Origin: Phreatobacter sp.
Lineage (GTDB): Bacteria; Pseudomonadota; Alphaproteobacteria; Rhizobiales; Phreatobacteraceae
Direction of reading: 5' to 3'
DNA length: 64,000 nucleotides
Assembly (NCBI RefSeq): GCF_016793595.1
Contig: NZ_JAEULY010000004.1
Coordinates: 186,001 to 250,000, forward strand
Shown: one piece after another, positions 60,097-64,000 of the stretch
How positions within the stretch are numbered: position 1 is the stretch's first letter
How the letters are laid out: each line of letters begins with the position of its first letter
Program-made: the position numbers and the translations under genes
The notes under the pieces: model-generated
The model's database searches: none
Seen by the model: the letters and a program-made list of their open reading frames with translations, nothing else
What the model was told of the DNA's origin: nothing

Positions 60097-62988
60097 ATGG
60101 CCAACAAAATGCTCATCGATGCCGCCCACCCGGAAGAGACCCGGGTTGTGGTGGTCCGTGGTAATCGCGTCGAGGAATTCGATTTCGAGAGCCAGTCTCG
60201 CAAGCAGCTGCGCGGCAATATCTATCTGGCGAAGGTGACGAGGGTCGAACCCTCGTTGCAGGCCGCCTTCATCGAATATGGCGGCAACCGCCACGGCTTC
60301 CTCGCCTTCTCCGAAATCCATCCCGACTACTATCAGATCCCGGTTGCCGACCGCGAGGCGCTGCTCGCCGACGAGGCGCGCCAGCATCGCGAGGATGACG
60401 ACGAGGAAGGCGGCCGGAGCCGCCGCAACGATCGCGGCGGCGACCGCAAGGGCAATGGCCGCCGGCGCCGCCGGGGCGAGCGCCGTCCGCGCAACGAGGC
60501 CGCCGAGGCGAAGACCTCCGAGGCCGTGACCGGCGAGGCCCTCATCGAGGACGCCGGCGCGGAAACCGTCGAGGTTGCCGAGACCGAGCGGACCGAAGGC
60601 GACGTCACCGTCGTCGAACATGCGGAAACGGTGACCGAGACGGCTGAAATCGTGTCCTCCGCCGAAGCCGCGGCGTCCGAGGCTGCCGTGACCGAGGATG
60701 CTCCGGTCGAGGCATCGGACGGCACCTCCGACGAGGGCGAGGCGAAGGATACGCAAGCCGCCGCCGAGGACGACGACGAGGACGAAGACGACGAGGACGA
60801 GGCCGGCGAGGCGCCCCGCGAGGAGGACCAGGTCGAGTCCGTCGGCGCGGGCGACGCCTACGAGGATATGCCGGACCGCAGCACGTTCCGGCCGCGCAAG
60901 CAGTACAAGATCCAGGAAGTGATCAAGCGCCGGCAGGTCATGCTGGTGCAGGTCGTCAAGGAGGAGCGCGGCAACAAGGGTGCGGCGCTCACCACCTATC
61001 TGTCGCTGGCCGGCCGCTATTCCGTGCTGATGCCCAACACGGCGCGCGGCGGCGGCATCTCCCGCAAGATCACCAACGCCACCGACCGCAAGAAGATGAA
61101 GGAGATCGCTGGCGATCTCGACGTGCCGGAGGGCATGGGCGTCATCCTGCGCACGGCCGGCGCCAACCGCACCAAGACCGAGGTGAAGCGCGACTTCGAA
61201 TATCTCCTGCGCATGTGGGAGACCGTGCGCGAGACGACGCTGCGCTCGCATGCCCCCACCCTCACCTACGAGGAGGGCTCGCTGATCAAGCGCTCCATCC
61301 GCGATCTCTACAACAAGGACATCGAGGAAGTGCTCGTCGCCGGCGACGAGGGCTACAAGGAGGCCAAGGACTTCATGCGCATGCTCATGCCGAGCCATGC
61401 CAAGAACGTCCGGCCCTATCGCGAGCCGCAGCCGCTCTTCGCCCGCTCGGGCGTCGAGGCGCAGCTCGACGCGATGTTCTCCAACACCGTGCAGCTGAAG
61501 TCGGGCGGCTACATCGTCATCAATCCGACGGAAGCGCTGGTCGCCATCGACGTGAACTCGGGCCGTTCGACGCGCGAGCACAATATCGAGGACACCGCGC
61601 TCAGGACCAATCTGGAGGCGGCCGACGAGGTCGCCCGCCAGCTTCGCCTGCGCGATCTCGCCGGCCTGATCGTCGTCGATTTCATCGACATGGACGAGAA
61701 CCGCAACAACCGGGCGGTCGAGAAGCGCATGAAGGATGCGCTGAAGAACGACCGGGCGCGCATCCAGGTCGGCCGCATCTCGCATTTCGGCCTTCTGGAA
61801 ATGAGCCGCCAGCGCATCCGTACCGGCGTGCTGGAAAGCTCCACCGAGCTCTGCCCGACCTGCGGCGGGCTCGGCCATGTCCGCTCGGTCTCCTCCGTGG
61901 CGCTGCATCTCCTGCGCTCGGTCGAGGAACAGCTGCTGCGCTCGGCGACCCACGACATCATCGTGCGCACGCGCACCGCGGTCGCACTCTATGTGCTCAA
62001 CAACAAGCGCGCGCATCTGCATGAACTCGAGAGCCGCTTCCGCGTTAGCGTCGACATCCATGCCGACGAGGCCGTGACCGGCCAGCACATGTTCGCCATC
62101 GAGAAGGGTGCGCAGGTCCACACCGCCGAAACGGCCTACCGGCCGCCGGCCGCCCTGCCCGTTCCGGTCGAGCCCGAGGATATCGTCGAGGACGAGGCCG
62201 AGGACGAGCTGGACGAGGAAGCCGCCGCCGAGACCGGCGACGAGCGCAAGGCTTCCCGCGACCGCGACGACGGCGAGAACGGCGACCGCAAGCGTCGCCG
62301 GCGTCGCCGCAGGCGGCGCGGCCGCGACGGCGAGACGGGCGAGGATGGCGGCCAGGCCTCCGAGGAAGCCGCCGCCGACAGCGATGCCGACGAGAGCGAG
62401 GATGACGAGGCCGAGGGCGACGAGGCCGCCGTCGAGACCCAGGGCGAGGACGGTGACGAGGGTGATCGCCGCCGCCGCAGGCGCGGTCGCCGTGGCGGCC
62501 GCCGGAACCGGCGCGAGGACGGCGAGGCCGGAGCCGAGGACGCCGAGGACGCACTCACCGCCCCGACCGGTGACGCCGAGGACGCGGCCGTCGAGGCCGC
62601 ACCCGCCGGCGAGGACACGGCCGGACAGCCCTCCGACGCCCCGCGCCATGCCGGCCGGCGTGGCCGCTCCATCCCGATCGGCGATGGAGAAACACCGGCC
62701 CCCGCGCCGGAGGCAACCGCGACGGCCGAGGCGCCCGCCGAGCCGCGTCGCCGCCGCACGCCGCCGGCCGAACCGCTGGACGAAGCGTCGGCTGCGCCGG
62801 CCGTTGTCGCGCCGCCAGCTCCCGTCGCGCCGCCAGCTCCCGTCGCAGCGCCAGCTCCCGTTGCGGCGCCGGTAGCGGAAGAACCCGCCAAGCGTCGCCG
62901 TACGCCGGACCCGGAGCCGGTCGAGGAAGCACCGTCCGCGCCCGCCACGCGGCGCGCCGGGTGGTGGAACCGCAAGGCGGCCGAATAG
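60097..62988 (+). CDS. rne: Ribonuclease E
   Basis: A 963-residue endoribonuclease, the core of the RNA degradosome. The S1 domain (YLAKVTRVEPSLQAAFIEYGGNRHGFLAFSEIHPDY) is interrupted after about residue 95 by a 160-residue acidic low-complexity insert typical of alphaproteobacterial RNase E. The catalytic DNase I-like domain has the metal-binding Asp residues in VAIDVNSGRST and LIVVDFIDMDE, and the zinc-link CPTCGGLGH. The C-terminal half is disordered and charged, with Arg-rich RNA-binding blocks (RKRRRRRRR), acidic stretches and a Pro/Ala repeat, ending in the conserved RRAGWWNRK motif. The ATG at 60097 (MANKMLID) is the family start. Confidence 0.97.
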   Translation: MANKMLIDAAHPEETRVVVVRGNRVEEFDFESQSRKQLRGNIYLAKVTRVEPSLQAAFIEYGGNRHGFLAFSEIHPDYYQIPVADREALLADEARQHREDDDEEGGRSRRNDRGGDRKGNGRRRRRGERRPRNEAAEAKTSEAVTGEALIEDAGAETVEVAETERTEGDVTVVEHAETVTETAEIVSSAEAAASEAAVTEDAPVEASDGTSDEGEAKDTQAAAEDDDEDEDDEDEAGEAPREEDQVESVGAGDAYEDMPDRSTFRPRKQYKIQEVIKRRQVMLVQVVKEERGNKGAALTTYLSLAGRYSVLMPNTARGGGISRKITNATDRKKMKEIAGDLDVPEGMGVILRTAGANRTKTEVKRDFEYLLRMWETVRETTLRSHAPTLTYEEGSLIKRSIRDLYNKDIEEVLVAGDEGYKEAKDFMRMLMPSHAKNVRPYREPQPLFARSGVEAQLDAMFSNTVQLKSGGYIVINPTEALVAIDVNSGRSTREHNIEDTALRTNLEAADEVARQLRLRDLAGLIVVDFIDMDENRNNRAVEKRMKDALKNDRARIQVGRISHFGLLEMSRQRIRTGVLESSTELCPTCGGLGHVRSVSSVALHLLRSVEEQLLRSATHDIIVRTRTAVALYVLNNKRAHLHELESRFRVSVDIHADEAVTGQHMFAIEKGAQVHTAETAYRPPAALPVPVEPEDIVEDEAEDELDEEAAAETGDERKASRDRDDGENGDRKRRRRRRRRRGRDGETGEDGGQASEEAAADSDADESEDDEAEGDEAAVETQGEDGDEGDRRRRRRGRRGGRRNRREDGEAGAEDAEDALTAPTGDAEDAAVEAAPAGEDTAGQPSDAPRHAGRRGRSIPIGDGETPAPAPEATATAEAPAEPRRRRTPPAEPLDEASAAPAVVAPPAPVAPPAPVAAPAPVAAPVAEEPAKRRRTPDPEPVEEAPSAPATRRAGWWNRKAAE

Positions 62989-63025
62989 CGCCCGCCGGAC
63001 AGCACATCGGACAGAAACATGGCGA

Positions 63026-63050
63026 ACGGCCGGGGCGACCCGGCCGTTTT
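63026..63050 (+). terminator. Terminator of rne
   Basis: ACGGCCGGG (63026-63034) and CCCGGCCGT (63039-63047) with a GCGA (GNRA) loop, followed by a T run. Confidence 0.85.
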
Positions 63051-63405
63051 CCGTTGCCGGCCACCGCAACCAGATTTGCCCCGGCTAACGAATCGCGCGC
63101 TGGAATCGCGCCGGCGACGATTCGAGCCTGCCGCCCACCGCCGGCACGGTCGGGCCGGCAGCGACCTGCCGTTCCGTCAGCATGAACGGAGCCGGAACGG
63201 ATTGCCGTGGCGTGACGCCGTCGCTGTCACGATTCTGCCACATCCCCACACGCGGCCCTGGGGATGACGGGCGAACTTCACGCTTGCATCGCGTGGAATC
63301 GGTTCGGGCCGTTCCAGCCCTCCAGAATCCGCTTGCCGAATCTCCCCGAGATTCCCGACACTTGGCTCGGCCGTTAACGCTCCCCCCTACATTTTTGAGC
63401 CGTCC

Positions 63406-63421
63406 ACACCATATTTAGGGT
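63406..63421 (+). promoter_or_regulatory. Candidate NrdR box 1
   Basis: ACACCATATTTAGGGT matches the NrdR consensus acaCwAtATaTwGtgt at 13 of 16 positions. NrdR represses ribonucleotide reductase genes when dATP is plentiful. Confidence 0.55.
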
Positions 63422-63436
63422 CTCGTTTACCCGCGC

Positions 63437-63452
63437 CTACTACATCTTGACG
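63437..63452 (+). promoter_or_regulatory. Candidate NrdR box 2
   Basis: The core CTACATCTTG (63440-63449) matches 8 of 10 core positions. It lies exactly 31 bases from box 1, the three-turn spacing typical of NrdR box pairs. Confidence 0.52.
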
Positions 63453-63825
63453 CAATCAGTGCCTGTTGCATACGGTTGCCTCCGGTTCGGCGGATCGTCT
63501 CAAGTCTCCGCGGAACCTCCCCCAGACGGTCTTGAAGGTTGCTGACGCGAGTGCGCGCCGGCGCTGGAAAAGTGTCTCCGCAACCGCGAGATCGTGGCCG
63601 CCCCCGCGGCCGTCCGGTCTTCGGCGGCGGAGCGACGGCCGGGGTCCGCGTACAGGGCGCGGAGAACAAGAACATCGACGAGCCGGCGGCCGCTCCTGTG
63701 GAGAGCGGTGACAAGCCGGCCAGGCGGCAAATGGGGGCCGGATAACACCGGCCGGGGCAGGTCCACATCGCTGGACCCACAAGGGGCGCGGGAGCACAAT
63801 CCCGGCCGAAGACGAGGATCGGACG

Positions 63826-64000
63826 ATGCGCATCGACAGGCGTTACACCAAGGCCGGACAGTCGCCCTATGCGGGGATCGCGTTCCGCACGGCGACGTCG
63901 GAGATCCGCAACCCGGACGGCTCGATCGTCTTCCGTCTCGAGGGCATCGAGGTGCCGGAGACCTGGAGCCAGGTGGCCGCCGACATCCTCGCGCAGAAGT
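63826..64000 (+). CDS. nrdJ: Vitamin B12-dependent ribonucleotide reductase, 5' part
   Basis: The window ends 58 codons into this gene. The N-terminus MRIDRRYTKAGQSPYAGIAF, then TATSEIRNPDGSIVF and TWSQVAADILAQK, is the standard opening of alphaproteobacterial class II RNR, which makes deoxyribonucleotides using adenosylcobalamin and is independent of oxygen. GAGGA lies about 8 bases before the ATG. Tandem NrdR-like boxes sit about 375-420 bases upstream. Confidence 0.9.
   Translation, partial: MRIDRRYTKAGQSPYAGIAFRTATSEIRNPDGSIVFRLEGIEVPETWSQVAADILAQK

Larger units (their letters stand above)
63051..63825 (+). other. rne-nrdJ intergenic region with nrdJ regulatory sites
   Basis: About 775 bases without a supported gene. 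The AT-richer middle (63370-63470) holds two NrdR-like boxes, and the following 370 bases up to the nrdJ ATG are GC-rich leader. I see no cobalamin riboswitch core or B12 box and no convincing small gene. Confidence 0.5.

Noticed and set aside
59854..63069. A continuous reading frame of over 1000 codons antisense to rne
   Set aside because: It is a GC-rich shadow of rne with repetitive Gly/Arg/Val/Leu composition and no domain; rne has clear catalytic motifs on the other strand.
63387..63397. Third NrdR-like box (CTACATTTTTG)
   Set aside because: It matches only 7 of 10 core positions and its spacing of 22 bases to box 1 does not fit helical phasing.
63453..63825. Cobalamin riboswitch before nrdJ
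   Set aside because: No B12 box or conserved core could be recognised by eye; reported only as an unexplained leader.
1..64000. tRNA, rRNA, CRISPR array, IS element or prophage
   Set aside because: No T-loop or acceptor patterns, spaced short repeats, transposase, integrase or phage structural genes were recognised.

Overview
This window is GC-rich chromosomal DNA from an alphaproteobacterium, most likely of the order Hyphomicrobiales (Rhizobiales). The evidence is the housekeeping set: an RNase E with a large acidic insertion in its S1 domain, a class II (B12-dependent) ribonucleotide reductase, prfB, PBP1A and AmiC near rne, tyrS divergent from anmK, several Omp25/Omp31-type porin-like proteins and a GDCCVxC small protein. 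Genus and species cannot be read from the sequence alone. No tRNA, rRNA, CRISPR array, IS element or prophage was recognised.

Layout. 1-10 kb: the 3' end of rlmE, a flavin monooxygenase, a leftward group (GDCCVxC protein, MhpA-like hydroxylase, DUF2783, DUF3016), an HDAC-family amidohydrolase divergent from an M20 deacylase and an amidase, then a chemoreceptor. 10-28 kb: a tightly packed 12-gene leftward operon (LivKHMGF uptake, MmgE/PrpD, isocitrate-lyase-family lyase, HyuB, HyuA, isochorismatase-fold protein, FAD dehydrogenase, M24 peptidase) headed by a GntR/UTRA regulator and divergent from leuCD-like hydro-lyase genes. An exact 80-bp tandem duplication sits at the leuC-leuD junction. A yefM-yoeB toxin-antitoxin pair follows. 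28-39.6 kb: GST and tyrS, anmK, rhodanese, an AsmA-like giant protein, a peroxiredoxin, an M23 peptidase and a membrane-anchored TIR-like protein. 39.7-42.6 kb: a candidate small-RNA locus and three tandem Omp25-like genes. 42.8-52.3 kb: prfB with its programmed frameshift, a trypsin-type protease, arginase, an MHYT-PAS-GGDEF-EAL protein, a uracil-type permease and an IYD-like nitroreductase flanked by two DUF1772 paralogues. 52.4-64 kb: mrcA, amiC, DUF930, an unknown protein, an L,D-transpeptidase, a fourth Omp25-like gene, rne with a long leader, and the start of nrdJ behind a pair of candidate NrdR boxes.

The best candidate for an undescribed system is the 10-28 kb island. It combines a branched-chain-type ABC importer with enzymes that could open a lactam, imide or hydantoin-like ring at the cost of ATP (HyuAB), oxidise it (FAD dehydrogenase), isomerise or hydrate the resulting unsaturated acid (MmgE/PrpD and LeuCD) and cleave it by a methylisocitrate-lyase-type aldol step. 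The substrate is unknown. The isochorismatase-fold member lacks the usual cysteine nucleophile, which may point to unusual chemistry.
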